From positions 3,667 through 10,833 of the forward strand of contig DLVV01000110.1 in assembly GCA_003445035.1 (NCBI GenBank): 7,167 nucleotides of DNA, in the 5' to 3' direction. Within the stretch, counting starts at the first letter, position 1, and every line of letters begins with the position of its first letter. This stretch comes from Planctomycetaceae bacterium. Lineage in GTDB: Bacteria > Planctomycetota > Planctomycetia > Planctomycetales > Planctomycetaceae. Below the pieces are notes generated by a model. It saw only the letters and a list, made by a program, of their open reading frames with translations, did no database searches and was not told where the DNA came from. Of this stretch, positions 1 through 5,996 are shown piece after piece. A program made the position numbers and the translations under genes.

Positions 1-81
1 GGTGGCAGCCGAAAGGGACAGAACGGACGCAAGCGTCCGCAGCGTCCCGGTGGGACCAAGAAGAAGCGCAACGAAGCCTGA
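1..81 (+). CDS. C-terminal end of an unidentified protein with a very basic tail (partial)
   Basis: Frame 1 is open from the window edge to a TGA at 79-81 and encodes 26 residues, rich in Lys, Arg, Gly, Gln and Pro, ending in TKKKRNEA. Tails of this kind are common on RNA-binding proteins such as DEAD-box helicases or rRNA pseudouridine synthases in GC-rich bacteria. That is only a class resemblance, and no catalytic domain lies in the window, so no function is assigned. A strong hairpin terminator starts 52 bases after the stop, which supports a real gene end here. Frame 3 is also open, to a TGA at 130-132, so the frame choice rests on composition and the terminator. Confidence 0.5.
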   Translation, partial: GGSRKGQNGRKRPQRPGGTKKKRNEA

Positions 82-132
82 ACCGCCGGTTTTGCTTTGT
101 TGTTCGAGACGAGATGAACGAAAGCTGAAGTT

Positions 133-181
133 CCGTCCGACTTGCGGGTCAGGGATTGGCCCGCAGTCGGACGGCTGTTTT
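133..181 (+). terminator. Rho-independent terminator for the gene entering from the left
   Basis: Left arm CCGTCCGAC (133-141) pairs perfectly with GTCGGACGG (166-174). After a single bulged T at 142, TGCGGG (143-148) pairs with CCCGCA (160-165). This gives 15 base pairs around an 11-base loop. Four Ts follow at 178-181 after a three-base gap, so the T-tract is short and slightly displaced. The position, downstream of a stop codon and upstream of the next start, fits transcription termination. Confidence 0.65.
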
Positions 182-205
182 CCGGCAGGCGGGATGCCTG
201 TCCGG
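182..205. repeat. Palindromic hairpin, possible dispersed REP-like element
   Basis: CCGGCAGGC (182-190) can pair with GCCTG plus CCGG (196-200 and 202-205), with one bulged T at 201 and loop GGGAT. It abuts the T-tract of the preceding terminator. The 'GCAGGC-GGGAT-GCCTG' shape resembles short intergenic palindromes I associate with planctomycete and verrucomicrobial genomes. Only one copy is in the window, so its repeat status is inferred. It could instead be a second terminator stem or a leader structure of the following gene. Confidence 0.4.
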
Positions 206-240
206 ACGAACAATCAATCGACTAGTGCGAGTAAGGAATC

Positions 241-1998
241 ATGTCGCTCCGGTTCCAGACGTGGCAGCGTGTGTTGGCCCTGTTGGTTGTTGGGCTGATT
301 GCGATGGGTGTGCCTGCGGTCTCCAGGGCCCAGGACAACGACGCGGATAAGCCCAAGGCGAGGCCCGCATCCCAGCCGCTTGTGATCTTCAACGTTGCCA
401 GTGTCGATCGGCTGATTGGCGACGTCCGGTATCTCTTTGAGGCCTCCGGGCAGCCGCAGATCAACGAGATGATCGACAAAGGCCTGGTCGGTGCCAACAA
501 CCTCAAGGGGTTGCAGCGGACCAAGCCGATGGGAGCGATGCTCTTTCTGGCTCCCGGGCTGCCGCCGACACCGTTTCTGGTCTCCTACGTGCCTGTGGCC
601 AACATCGAGGAGCTGATACAGACCATCGGTGGCGGTGGCAACACGGTGCTGCGCCGCGTCGAGGGAGAGACTGACCGCTTCGAACTGGTCGGCCAGGACG
701 GTAACCCACAGCAGATCGTGCTGCGGGGCGGTTACGCGTTCATCAGCCAGGACGCCGAGAACCTCGACCAGAAGTTCCTCGACCCTGCCAAGCTGACCAA
801 GGGGCTTTCGGCCCGTCACGATCTGGCCATCACGCTGCGGCTGAACACGGTGCCCGAAGTGATCAAGACGACGCTGCTGGGCACGCTGCGAGCGCAGTTC
901 AATGCCAACATGCAGCAGCGGGACGACGAGGAAGACGGCCCCTACAAGTTGCGGCGGAACAACGAAGGCAACACGCTGGAATTTCTTGAGTTGCTGATCG
1001 CCGAGGGCGACCGGATCACCATCGGAATCAATGCTTCGAAGGAAAACAAGAACGCGATCCTGGAGATCCTGTTCGAAGCCAAGGCCAGCGGCAAGTGGGC
1101 CAAGGCTCTGAAGAAGATCGATTCACGGCCCAGCTATTTCGCTCCGCTGATCGACGAAAAGGCTCCATTGAGTTTCTCGCTGTCGTGGAAAATGGACAAA
1201 CGGGAACAGGACAACACGACCGACTTTCTGAGAATTCTCGAGCCCCAGATTGCTGCCCAGCTCGAACCGGTTGCCCCCGCCGTTCACAATCTCTTTGCCG
1301 CGTTGAACAAGACGGCCGTCACCGGTCATGCCGACGCGTTTTTCCAGTACAAGGTGGTGCCCCCCGAACGGATGGCCCTTTTCGGAGGCTTGAAGGTCGA
1401 GGAGGGCAAGCAACTGTCTGCCGCTGTTCGCTCGATCCTTTCCGAACTTCAGCGAAATCCTGAAGTGGCCGAGATGGAACTCGACATTGACTCCCACAAG
1501 GGCGTGTCGTTCCACCGTCTGGGGAGCCGTGCCCAGGCCGTCAGCCCGGCCAACCAGCGGATCTATGGCGGAACCCCTTCGGTCTATGTCGGTACCGGTG
1601 CGAACGTGGTCTGGTTCTCGCTGGGCGACAGCGGTTCGCTGGATGCCGCCAAGGAGGCGATCGACAAGCTGGCCACCGCGCGGGCGACGGTTGGCAAACG
1701 CCAGCGTGGCGCTCCTTTCCAGTTCGTGTTCAACATGACCCCCTGGATTGACAAGCTGGATGCCGACCGGCCATTCACCCGGTTGGTTCGCCAGGCCTTC
1801 CAGGGTGGCAAAGACCGGCTGCAGGTGGACGTCCGTCCGTCCGACAACGGCATGAGAATGCAGTTGAAGGTCGAGGAGGGGTTCCTGAAGTTGCTGGGTA
1901 CGGCCATTGGCCGTGGTGTCGAGGAGGGCCGTCAGCGGCGCGAGGAGCGTCGGGATGCGGCCGAGGAGGAGAGTGGTCGAGAGCGGAGAGCCCCCTAG
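241..1998 (+). CDS. Secreted protein of unknown function, 585 aa
   Basis: The first 30 residues form a Sec signal peptide: Arg4 and Arg10, a hydrophobic core at about 11-26 (VLALLVVGLIAMGVPAV), and a likely cleavage site SRA|Q after residue 30. An acidic/Lys/Pro linker (31-45) leads into a domain starting near residue 47 (VIFNVASVDRLIGDV). Alternating hydrophobic strands and amphipathic helices run to about residue 555. The last 25-30 residues (RREERRDAAEEESGRERR) are a highly charged, probably helical tail. There is no transmembrane segment after the signal, no recognisable catalytic motif and no metal site. A stretch around 440-475 (GTPSVYVGTGANVVWFSLGD, then an Ala/Lys helix) resembles the 'measured value then helix' layout of large secreted proteins of unknown function in this phylum; I do not recognise a named family. 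AAGGA at 233-237 lies only three bases before the ATG, shorter than usual, but the signal peptide starts right at this codon. The TAG stop overlaps the stop of the opposite gene. Confidence 0.88.
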   Translation: MSLRFQTWQRVLALLVVGLIAMGVPAVSRAQDNDADKPKARPASQPLVIFNVASVDRLIGDVRYLFEASGQPQINEMIDKGLVGANNLKGLQRTKPMGAMLFLAPGLPPTPFLVSYVPVANIEELIQTIGGGGNTVLRRVEGETDRFELVGQDGNPQQIVLRGGYAFISQDAENLDQKFLDPAKLTKGLSARHDLAITLRLNTVPEVIKTTLLGTLRAQFNANMQQRDDEEDGPYKLRRNNEGNTLEFLELLIAEGDRITIGINASKENKNAILEILFEAKASGKWAKALKKIDSRPSYFAPLIDEKAPLSFSLSWKMDKREQDNTTDFLRILEPQIAAQLEPVAPAVHNLFAALNKTAVTGHADAFFQYKVVPPERMALFGGLKVEEGKQLSAAVRSILSELQRNPEVAEMELDIDSHKGVSFHRLGSRAQAVSPANQRIYGGTPSVYVGTGANVVWFSLGDSGSLDAAKEAIDKLATARATVGKRQRGAPFQFVFNMTPWIDKLDADRPFTRLVRQAFQGGKDRLQVDVRPSDNGMRMQLKVEEGFLKLLGTAIGRGVEEGRQRREERRDAAEEESGRERRAP

Positions 1999-2002
1999 GG
2001 CT
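1989..2002. other. Inverted repeat spanning the two overlapping stop codons
   Basis: AGCCC (1989-1993) and GGGCT (1998-2002) form a perfect five-base stem around CCTA, and the core CCCTAGGG (1993-2000) is an 8-bp palindrome. Its central CTAG supplies TAG to both convergent genes. There is no good T-tract on either side, so it is not a standard intrinsic terminator. It is the only structure seen where two transcripts meet and may act as a weak bidirectional end or a collision point. Confidence 0.35.
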
Positions 2003-2834
2003 TGCGGCTTTCCTGCCACCGCTTGTAATCGGCACGTCGCGAGGCGGGGACGTCCTCTTCGGGGGCGTACTTGGCAGAGAGCTCGTCGATCTGTGCCCTG
2101 GTCAACCCCTGGGCTCGCCACCAGTTGGCACCGCTGAAGTCGGTGTCGACCAGGCGGACGCCCTGCATGATGGCCAGCGAAAGATCCGTATTGCGGAAGA
2201 TGGCCGCTTCGAGGTTGGCGTCGGTGAGGTTGGCCCCGGTGAAACTCGAGCCGGTGAAGTCCGCCATGTAGAGGTAGGAGCCCGAGAGGTCCGCCTTGAC
2301 GAAATTGGCCTTGTGGGCATGGACCTGTTCAAGCGTTGCCGATTGAAGGTTGGCCTCGTAGAACGTCGCTTCATCGAATTTGGCTCTCAGTGCCAGGATC
2401 TCCTCCATCTGCGCTTTCCGCAGGGAGGCCTGGCTGAGGTCCACCGTCTTCAGGCTGGCTCCCAGCAGGTCCGTTCGCATCAACTTCGCACCGACAAGCC
2501 GGCTGCCGTCGAACATGGTGCCCGCAAGATAGGTGCCGGCGAGATCGACTCCGTCGAGATCGAGTTTGTCGAGTCGGGCCGCAGTCCAGATGGCGTTGCC
2601 GTCGGCGACCAGGGCCAGAAACGCATCCCGTCGACTTTCGGGAGTTCCCCCGTCGTGACAGAGCGACCAGAAAAGGTGTTCTCGCGAATTGTCGGCCTGG
2701 TGTTGGAGGTGCCATGAGGTGAGACAGGCGTTGACCGTCAGCAACACCGCCAATCCGGCTGCGCCCAATCGGGTCAGATGGGTCGAGAGGCCACGTGTGG
2801 CGGGGGGAGATTCTTTACCGTTCGGGTCGCTCAT
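1995..2834 (-). CDS. Membrane-anchored pentapeptide-repeat protein, 279 aa
   Basis: Residues 23-43 (LGAAGLAVLLTVNACLTSWHL) form one hydrophobic segment after a short N-terminus, consistent with an N-in anchor and an outward-facing body. VNAC at 34-37 is a poor lipobox because of Asn at -2, so a lipoprotein is less likely. A short helical part (50-87) precedes a pentapeptide-repeat solenoid. The central Leu/Phe/Met recurs every fifth residue from Leu88 to Trp238 with no break in phase: 31 units, about 155 residues, or nearly eight turns of a right-handed quadrilateral beta helix. Only Ala148 and Ala173 replace the large central residue. A C-terminal helical cap follows (LTRAQIDEL, 244-252) with a basic end. 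Members of this family act as protein-interaction or DNA-mimic scaffolds, but the ligand cannot be read from sequence. The start at 2834 is chosen over the more upstream ATG at 2951 because GCGGAG stands six bases before it and the longer form would overlap the divergent gene. Confidence 0.92.
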   Translation of the reverse strand: MSDPNGKESPPATRGLSTHLTRLGAAGLAVLLTVNACLTSWHLQHQADNSREHLFWSLCHDGGTPESRRDAFLALVADGNAIWTAARLDKLDLDGVDLAGTYLAGTMFDGSRLVGAKLMRTDLLGASLKTVDLSQASLRKAQMEEILALRAKFDEATFYEANLQSATLEQVHAHKANFVKADLSGSYLYMADFTGSSFTGANLTDANLEAAIFRNTDLSLAIMQGVRLVDTDFSGANWWRAQGLTRAQIDELSAKYAPEEDVPASRRADYKRWQESRKP

Positions 2835-2840
2835 GCTAGT

Positions 2841-2846
2841 CTCCGC
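2841..2846 (-). promoter_or_regulatory. Ribosome binding site deciding the pentapeptide gene start
   Basis: On the minus strand GCGGAG precedes ATG (2834-2832) with six intervening bases (2835-2840). It matches the anti-Shine-Dalgarno well and excludes the 39-residue N-terminal extension that an ATG at 2951 would give. Confidence 0.7.
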
Positions 2847-2866
2847 AATCTGGTTCCTCGGTCGAC

Positions 2867-2896
2867 GATATAACCCAACGCCCGGCCGAATGACAA
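2867..2896 (-). promoter_or_regulatory. Candidate sigma-70-type promoter for the pentapeptide gene
   Basis: On the minus strand TTGTCA (plus bases 2891-2896, five of six matches to TTGACA) is followed after 18 bases by TATATC (2867-2872, four of six matches to TATAAT). Transcription would begin near 2860, leaving a leader of about 25 bases that includes the GCGGAG site. Position and spacing fit well; the -10 match is moderate. Confidence 0.4.
2869..2874 (+). promoter_or_regulatory. Possible -10 element for the SGNH hydrolase gene
   Basis: TATAAC matches five of six bases of the -10 consensus on the plus strand and would give a leader of roughly 37 bases before the ATG at 2918. No convincing -35 lies 16-18 bases upstream. 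It overlaps the minus-strand -10, so it may only be the shadow of that AT-rich patch. Confidence 0.2.
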
Positions 2897-2917
2897 TCCC
2901 ACGTCGCCACCTGTTCG

Positions 2918-4837
2918 ATGAACACACCTGCCCCCGCTCCACCGTCTGCACCAGGTACGGTTAGCCCGCCGAACCCACGTTCGCGTCGTCGTGCGTTTCG
3001 CCTGTTGGCGATGTTTCTGGCCCTGCTCCCCTTCCTGGTCCTCGAACTGGTTCTGGTGGCTCTGGATGTCGCCGATCCCTCGTCCGCTGACGATCCTCTC
3101 TCGGGATTCAGCCAGTCCGGGCGGCTGTTTGAACTTGACCAAAGGGACGAGGTTTATCGGACGGCGACGGCACGAGGGCTGTTCTTCGGTGACCAGGAAT
3201 TCGCCGCCGAAAAGCCGGAAGACGGGTTCCGCGTGTTCTGCCTGGGCGGATCGACGGTTCGCGGGCGACCGTTTACTACCGAATCGTCGTTCACACGGTG
3301 GCTGGACCTGGAACTCGCCGACCGCTCCGAAGGCCGGACCATCGAAGCGGTCAACTGTGGAGGGCTGTCGTATGCCAGTTACCGCCTGAGGCCGATCGTG
3401 GCCGAGGTGCTGCGGTACCGCCCCGATCTGATCGTGGTCGCCACTGGCCACAATGAGTTCCTGGAAGATCGCAGCTATCGCGGACTCAAGGACCGCAACG
3501 CGGCACTGGCCTGGCTGGAGGACCGCGCGATGTCGTCAAGGACGGTGACATTGTGCCGCAGGTGGCTGCAGTCCGGTGAGTCCGAGAAACCGTCGGAGGA
3601 GGGGCCCGAAGAGGTGCAGGCCCGGCTGGATGATCAACGTGGTTTCGCTTCGTATTACCGCGACGCGGCCTGGCAGGACGCGGTGGTGAGCCAGTACGTG
3701 GAGTCGCTGAACGCGATGATTGCCGCTTGTCGTCGCGCCGAGGTGCCGCTGGTACTGGTCCGGCTGGGGTCGAACCTCAGGGACTGCCCACCGTTCAAGT
3801 CCGAACACCGCGGGGGGATCACGACCGAGGAACTTGCCACCTGGCAGGCCGCGATGGATGCGGGCGTGCAGGCGACCGACGAGCGACGTCTCGAGCAGGC
3901 CCTGGCGGCGTTTCTGGAGGCCGAGGGTGTCGATGACCAGTTCGCCCTGGTCGCGTGGAGGATCGCCCGCACGCTGGACCGGCTCGGTCGACCCGAAGAA
4001 GCCGCCACCGCCTACCTGCGGGCGCGTGATCTGGATGTCTGCCCGCTGAGAATGATCTCGCGGCTCGACGAGTCGTTGCAACAGGTGGCCAGTCAAAGCG
4101 GCACGCCGCTGGTTGACGCCGCCGGAGCGATCCAGGCCGACAGCGACGACGGACTGCCCGGGTCCGACTGGTACGTCGACCACGTTCATCCCACGTTGAG
4201 AGGACACCAGAGGATCGCCGAACTGTTGGTTGAAGAGATTGGGCGAGGCGGCTGGCTGGAACTGTCTGCTGCGGCGACGGCCGCTCGCGTCCGGATCAAT
4301 CGCCGCCGTCACTTCCGTCGACTCGGACCGGTGTTCTTCTCCAACGGGGCCCGGCGGGTCGAATGGCTCGAAAACTGGGCTCGCCGACACCGACTCGACG
4401 CGGAAGTTCAACCGGTTTCCTGGATCGAGTTTGCCCGGGCCGGAATCCGTGCGATGGACTTCCGCCAGTGGGAGGACGCCTGGAAGGCGTACGCCCAGGC
4501 ACTGGCGGCCTGTCCCGATGTGGTCCCGGCGGCGGCGACCGTGCTGCGTCACGCCCGGTGGCTGTTTGAACAGGGGCGAACTGGCGACGCTTCGGACCTG
4601 GTTGACCGCCTGGGAGAATTGCCCGAGGCGGAGCAGGGAGCGGTGGCTTCGATCTGGTCACGCGCCGCACTGGTGCTGGCCGTGGAGAGCGGGGACCGCG
4701 ACCAGGCCGAGCGGACACTGGCCCGATACAGCCGGCTGATCAAGGCCACCGCCTCGTCACCGGATACCACCGGCTGGGGCAGGGTGATGCCCGATGTGCT
4801 GGATCGGGCGCGACGGCTGACCGGCAGCGATCCCTAA
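2918..4837 (+). CDS. Membrane-anchored SGNH/GDSL-type hydrolase with TPR-like helices, 639 aa
   Basis: A Pro-rich N-terminus and the basic patch RSRRR (21-25) precede one transmembrane helix at about 27-49, so the rest should lie outside the cytoplasmic membrane. The SGNH blocks appear in order. Block I is LGGST with Ser112 as nucleophile, having GGST where the classic motif is GDS. Block II is NCGG with Gly148/149. Block III is TGHNEF with Asn179 and the following Glu180. Block V is VDHVHP with Asp421 and His424. Between blocks III and V sits a helical insert (about 300-375, GRPEEAATAYLRARDL) that looks like TPR units. More TPR-like helices fill about 495-620 (WEDAWKAYAQALAACPDV). The family hydrolyses or transfers ester-linked acyl groups on small molecules, lipids or glycans; here the substrate is unknown, and an envelope glycan is only a guess. 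No Shine-Dalgarno precedes the ATG. The start is chosen because the next in-frame Met (32) falls inside the membrane helix. The TAA stop overlaps the stop of the next gene. Confidence 0.9.
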   Translation: MNTPAPAPPSAPGTVSPPNPRSRRRAFRLLAMFLALLPFLVLELVLVALDVADPSSADDPLSGFSQSGRLFELDQRDEVYRTATARGLFFGDQEFAAEKPEDGFRVFCLGGSTVRGRPFTTESSFTRWLDLELADRSEGRTIEAVNCGGLSYASYRLRPIVAEVLRYRPDLIVVATGHNEFLEDRSYRGLKDRNAALAWLEDRAMSSRTVTLCRRWLQSGESEKPSEEGPEEVQARLDDQRGFASYYRDAAWQDAVVSQYVESLNAMIAACRRAEVPLVLVRLGSNLRDCPPFKSEHRGGITTEELATWQAAMDAGVQATDERRLEQALAAFLEAEGVDDQFALVAWRIARTLDRLGRPEEAATAYLRARDLDVCPLRMISRLDESLQQVASQSGTPLVDAAGAIQADSDDGLPGSDWYVDHVHPTLRGHQRIAELLVEEIGRGGWLELSAAATAARVRINRRRHFRRLGPVFFSNGARRVEWLENWARRHRLDAEVQPVSWIEFARAGIRAMDFRQWEDAWKAYAQALAACPDVVPAAATVLRHARWLFEQGRTGDASDLVDRLGELPEAEQGAVASIWSRAALVLAVESGDRDQAERTLARYSRLIKATASSPDTTGWGRVMPDVLDRARRLTGSDP

Positions 4838-4848
4838 CGGCTCGCCGG
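4820..4848. other. Imperfect inverted repeat across the second double-stop junction
   Basis: CCGGC (4821-4825) followed by AGC (4826-4828) can pair with GCT (4840-4842) and GCCGG (4844-4848), with C4843 bulged and an 11-base loop that contains both stop codons. No T-tract follows on either strand. It may be the 3' end structure for both convergent genes, but chance pairing in GC-rich sequence is possible. Confidence 0.3.
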
Positions 4849-5742
4849 GTAGACGGCAATGAAACCCGCTTCGTCGATCGGCAACTTCAATTTCACCTTC
4901 GCCTTGGTGAAGCGGGCCCGCGTTCGGCTGCTCTGGCCCCACTCCTCAAGCGTCAGCTTCCCATCCTTGTCCTTGTCGATTCCCTTGAAGGTCATCTTGG
5001 CGTATCGCACGGTCCTTGCGTCCCGCGTTGAAGCCGACTTGTCCCCCGATGCGGCGGACTTGGTCGAAGCTGTCTTCGTTGTTGAGGAGCCGGAGTCCTT
5101 CCTGTCCGAATCCTTCGTGTCGGAATCCTTCGAGGAACCGCCGTCATCGCTCGAAGCCGTCGACTCGGCCGTTTCCGCCGGGCCACCTGTCAGCAACTCG
5201 CGCGGGGTCAGGAAGCCATCGGCATTGACGTCGAAGCTCCGGAAGTCGGCGATCTCCGAAAGTTTCCACTCGTAGAGGCCCAACTGACCATCCTTGTCCA
5301 GGTCCCGGTCAGCGTATTCTGCGGGCAGATCAAGCGTCATTCTCGGCTTCGGCTTCGGTTCGGCTCGTTTGCCCGAAGAGCCACCGCGTCCCCGGCCGCT
5401 GCCACCTCGAGAACCCTCGCGTCCTCCACCCCGTGAACCGCCACGGCTGCTGCCACGGTCACCGCCCTGAGACCCTCGCATCTGGGAGAAGAACTGCTGC
5501 ATTCTCTCGCGTCGATCGTCCGACGAACCACCGCGATCACCACCACCCCGAGACTGTCTCATCTGGGAGAACATCGCCCGCATCCGCTCAGCCCGGTCAC
5601 CACCGCTGTCTCCCCCACGGCCTCGGCCGAACTGGGCCTGGGACACGGTCGGCCAGGCCGTCATGGCGGCCAGAGCGACCAGAAGCGTGTAAAGTCGACC
5701 GAAGCGAATGGTCGCCGAAGTGGTGTGAGACATACTCAACAT
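4834..5742 (-). CDS. Secreted EF-hand calcium-binding protein, 302 aa
   Basis: Residues 1-36 form a signal peptide (basic Arg13/Arg16, core at about 17-30, cleavage SQA|Q after 36). The mature protein starts with an Arg/Gly/Ser-rich region (37-126). This includes two copies of an R-M-x-x-x-F-S-Q-M-R unit (53-62 and 80-89), 27 residues apart, with CATCTGGGAGAA repeated in the DNA at 5479-5490 and 5560-5571. Three canonical 12-residue calcium loops follow: Asp147-Glu158 (DLDKDGQLGLYE), Asp171-Glu182 (DVNADGFLTPRE) and Asp256-Glu267 (DKDKDGKLTLEE). Each has D/N at positions 1, 3 and 5, Gly at 6 and Glu at 12. Loops 1 and 2 are only 24 residues apart, closer than in calmodulin. A Ser/Thr/Lys/Asp linker (about 194-243) with KDSD repeats separates loop 3, and the C-terminus (LPIDEAGFIAVY) may be a decayed fourth hand. 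The likely role is extracytoplasmic calcium binding; the partner is unknown. ATG at 5742 is chosen over Met4 because GGGAG lies seven bases upstream. Confidence 0.9.
   Translation of the reverse strand: MLSMSHTTSATIRFGRLYTLLVALAAMTAWPTVSQAQFGRGRGGDSGGDRAERMRAMFSQMRQSRGGGDRGGSSDDRRERMQQFFSQMRGSQGGDRGSSRGGSRGGGREGSRGGSGRGRGGSSGKRAEPKPKPRMTLDLPAEYADRDLDKDGQLGLYEWKLSEIADFRSFDVNADGFLTPRELLTGGPAETAESTASSDDGGSSKDSDTKDSDRKDSGSSTTKTASTKSAASGDKSASTRDARTVRYAKMTFKGIDKDKDGKLTLEEWGQSSRTRARFTKAKVKLKLPIDEAGFIAVYPASR
5095..5132 (-). repeat. 15-bp tandem repeat in the Asp/Ser/Lys linker of the EF-hand gene
   Basis: Units at 5095-5109 and 5110-5124 match at 12 of 15 bases, and a third copy starts at 5125 (ATCCTTCG) before diverging. 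On the minus strand they encode the KDSDT, KDSDR, KDS series. The pattern suggests slippage-driven growth of a flexible acidic linker. Confidence 0.65.
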
Positions 5743-5749
5743 TGGAAAT

Positions 5750-5754
5750 CTCCC
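5750..5754 (-). promoter_or_regulatory. Ribosome binding site of the EF-hand gene
   Basis: On the minus strand GGGAG stands seven bases before ATG at 5742. The spacing is close to ideal and favours this start over the in-frame Met codon at 5733. Another ATG just upstream overlaps the site but is out of frame. Confidence 0.65.
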
Positions 5755-5797
5755 ATTTTCTTCAGTCTGAACACCGCTCCATGGTGTTTGTTCCTAT

Positions 5798-5826
5798 ACT
5801 ATACCACGTAAATCACCGTGTGGGAA
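5798..5826 (-). promoter_or_regulatory. Candidate sigma-70-type promoter for the EF-hand gene
   Basis: On the minus strand TTCCCA (plus bases 5821-5826, four of six matches to the -35 consensus) is followed after 17 bases by TATAGT (5798-5803, five of six matches to TATAAT). Transcription would begin near 5791, giving a leader of about 48 bases with the GGGAG site near its end. Confidence 0.45.
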
Positions 5827-5839
5827 ATATCCTGTCGGT

Positions 5840-5861
5840 CCGATAATCGGAGTAATCGGAA
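5840..5861. promoter_or_regulatory. Operator-like palindrome with an extra half-site
   Basis: CCGAT-A-ATCGG (5840-5850) is a perfect 11-bp palindrome. A third ATCGG lies at 5855-5859, so TAATCGGAG (5844-5852) and TAATCGGAA (5853-5861) also form a direct repeat with a 9-base period. It lies just upstream of the EF-hand promoter and about 75-95 bases upstream of the secretin-like promoter, where a regulator could influence both. No known regulator site is recognised. Confidence 0.4.
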
Positions 5862-5936
5862 AGTTTGACCGGTCTCCCCATGGTTTCTCGTGTGGTTCTG
5901 ACCCGGGTAGGTGGTATTCAGCGGCCCTATCACTTT

Positions 5937-5964
5937 TTGCGACCTAGACTGCGGAAGATATGAT
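5937..5964 (+). promoter_or_regulatory. Candidate promoter for the secretin-like gene
   Basis: TTGCGA (5937-5942, four of six matches) is followed after 16 bases by TATGAT (5959-5964, five of six matches). Transcription would begin near 5971, giving a leader of about 97 bases before the ATG at 6068. A TTGACC at 5865-5870 further upstream has no matching -10 at the right distance. Confidence 0.4.
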
Positions 5965-5996
5965 CTCCTGACTTACTGAGACAAATCAACGATCTT

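Noticed and set aside
81..94. AACCGCCGGTT followed by Ts, as a first terminator
   Set aside because: The stem is only four base pairs with a three-base loop. The hairpin at 133-181 is far stronger.
2..298. 98-codon frame starting with GTG at base 2
   Set aside because: It reads through the strong terminator hairpin and into the signal-peptide gene, and its translation has no coding character.
2023..2103. Possible lipoprotein or other extra domain at the C-terminus of the pentapeptide protein
   Set aside because: Residues 244-279 are a short helical cap and basic end with no domain signature. The VNAC sequence near the N-terminus is a poor lipobox.
1123..2121. 332-codon open frame on the minus strand
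   Set aside because: It lies antisense to the secreted 585-aa gene and runs into the pentapeptide gene. Its translation is rich in Arg/Gly/Pro/Leu without motifs, as expected for a shadow frame in GC-rich DNA.
2835..2951. 39-residue N-terminal extension of the pentapeptide protein from an ATG at 2951
   Set aside because: A good GCGGAG site and a promoter candidate point to the start at 2834. The extension would overlap the divergent hydrolase gene and its sequence is unlike a signal or anchor.
3536..4552. 338-codon open frame on the minus strand
   Set aside because: It is antisense to the SGNH hydrolase, whose catalytic motifs and anchor are clear. Composition fits a shadow frame.
5804..5820. 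CACG/CGTG inverted repeat inside the EF-hand promoter spacer
   Set aside because: Only four base pairs around an eight-base loop, too weak to call an operator.
5433..5846. 137-codon plus-strand frame across the EF-hand start and promoter region
   Set aside because: It is antisense to the Arg/Gly-rich coding region and crosses the promoter. The translation has no motifs.
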